Assembly: GCA_016213205.1 (NCBI GenBank)
Contig: JACRAZ010000027.1
Span: 84,340-148,339, forward strand
Reading direction: 5' to 3'
Source: Burkholderiales bacterium
Lineage (GTDB): Bacteria; Pseudomonadota; Gammaproteobacteria; Burkholderiales; Burkholderiaceae_C
DNA: 64,000 bases
This document shows, in pieces, positions 63,871 through 64,000 of this stretch (the stretch's first letter is position 1; each line of letters begins with the position of its first letter). A model generated the notes under the pieces. It had not been told where the DNA came from. It was given only the letters and a program-made list of their open reading frames with translations, and did no database searches. The position numbers were made by a program, and so were the translations under genes.

Positions 63871-64000
63871 GTAGGGACAGTGCATTGCTGCACCATCCCC
63901 CCCTAAGAACCCGGCGTGCGAGTTTCCCCGCACCGGGCTCAAGCCTCCACAAAGCTCCGTGTGACCGGAGCCGGCAGTTCACTGCAACCGCGGCTATGGA
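63871..64000 (-). mobile_element. Group II intron, 3' end (continues beyond window)
   Basis: 63907-63940 (minus strand) is a 34-base domain V: gagcccgg pairs with ccgggttc, gtgcg with cgcac, capped by a ggggaaac loop with GAAA, and the catalytic AGC triad at the 5' side. It is followed by ttaggggg and a domain VI-like hairpin (gtgca-gcaa-tgcac, 63884-63897). The 3' splice site is placed after ...ccctac at 63871, ending in AC as expected for AY. The intron body and any maturase gene lie to the right of the window. Confidence 0.8.

Noticed and set aside
63871..63982. Helicase reading frame continuing to 63982 as its true N-terminus
   Set aside because: That stretch is the domain V/VI end of a group II intron that happens to be open in frame. 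Helicase homology begins after it.

Overview
The window is high-GC DNA from a betaproteobacterium, most likely a member of the Burkholderiales. The grounds are a LivHM/LivF-type transporter beside acyl-CoA genes, a remnant of a Gram-negative porin and of a Bug/TctC binding protein, a complete C-P lyase operon and a late cobalamin operon. The last 12 kb (52.2-64 kb) is a plasmid-type backbone: tyrosine recombinase, four parS-like palindromes, ParB, ParA, an iteron origin, a Rep_3-type initiator, a TnpB/Cas12-like nuclease and a large SNF2-type helicase interrupted by a group II intron. The replicon is therefore probably a megaplasmid or chromid, or a plasmid integrated into a chromosome.

Layout. 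1-5.3 kb (+): branched-chain-type ABC transporter with livH (cut by the window edge), livM, two paralogous periplasmic binding proteins and livF. 5.4-10.4 kb (-): acyl-CoA catabolic operon with crotonase, two thiolase-like/DUF35 pairs and two MaoC-type hydratase subunits, resembling steroid or other side-chain beta-oxidation modules that use a hydratase plus an aldolase. 10.6-18.9 kb: a decayed region with an SDR gene, truncated acyl-CoA synthetase and acyl-CoA dehydrogenase on either side of a broken IS110 element, TctC and porin remnants, a third thiolase-like/DUF35 pair, and a shattered class V aminotransferase. A nearly identical 19-bp operator lies upstream of the crotonase operon and of the third thiolase operon.

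19-24.3 kb: a periplasmic DsrE protein, a MazEF-type toxin-antitoxin pair, an ECF sigma factor coupled to an unusual anti-sigma factor with a DsrE-like periplasmic domain, an orphan PhnD-like binding protein and a broken IS1595 transposase. 24.5-38.6 kb (+): a cobalamin riboswitch followed by btuB, cobB, cobU, btuF, btuC, btuD, cobO, cobD, cobC, cobQ, cobT, cobS, a phosphatase and a 2H phosphoesterase, mostly joined by 1-4 base start/stop overlaps. This set does uptake, adenosylation, amidation, aminopropanol attachment and nucleotide-loop assembly. Corrin-ring genes are not present. The operon ends at a rearrangement junction near 38,765, followed by an AraC regulator.

40-51.9 kb (-): phnF-D-C-E-G-H-I-J-K-L-M-N-P plus a coupled EamA transporter, a full C-P lyase pathway for phosphonate uptake and cleavage under a GntR/PhnF repressor with a palindromic operator.

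The most novel-looking parts are: the TnpB-like nuclease (RuvC D/E/D kept, zinc finger lost) just behind the plasmid rep gene with a structured candidate RNA after it; the iteron-like motif present both in the origin and, in two reading frames, inside the integrase gene; the anti-sigma/DsrE fusion; and the 2H phosphoesterase coupled to the cobalamin operon.
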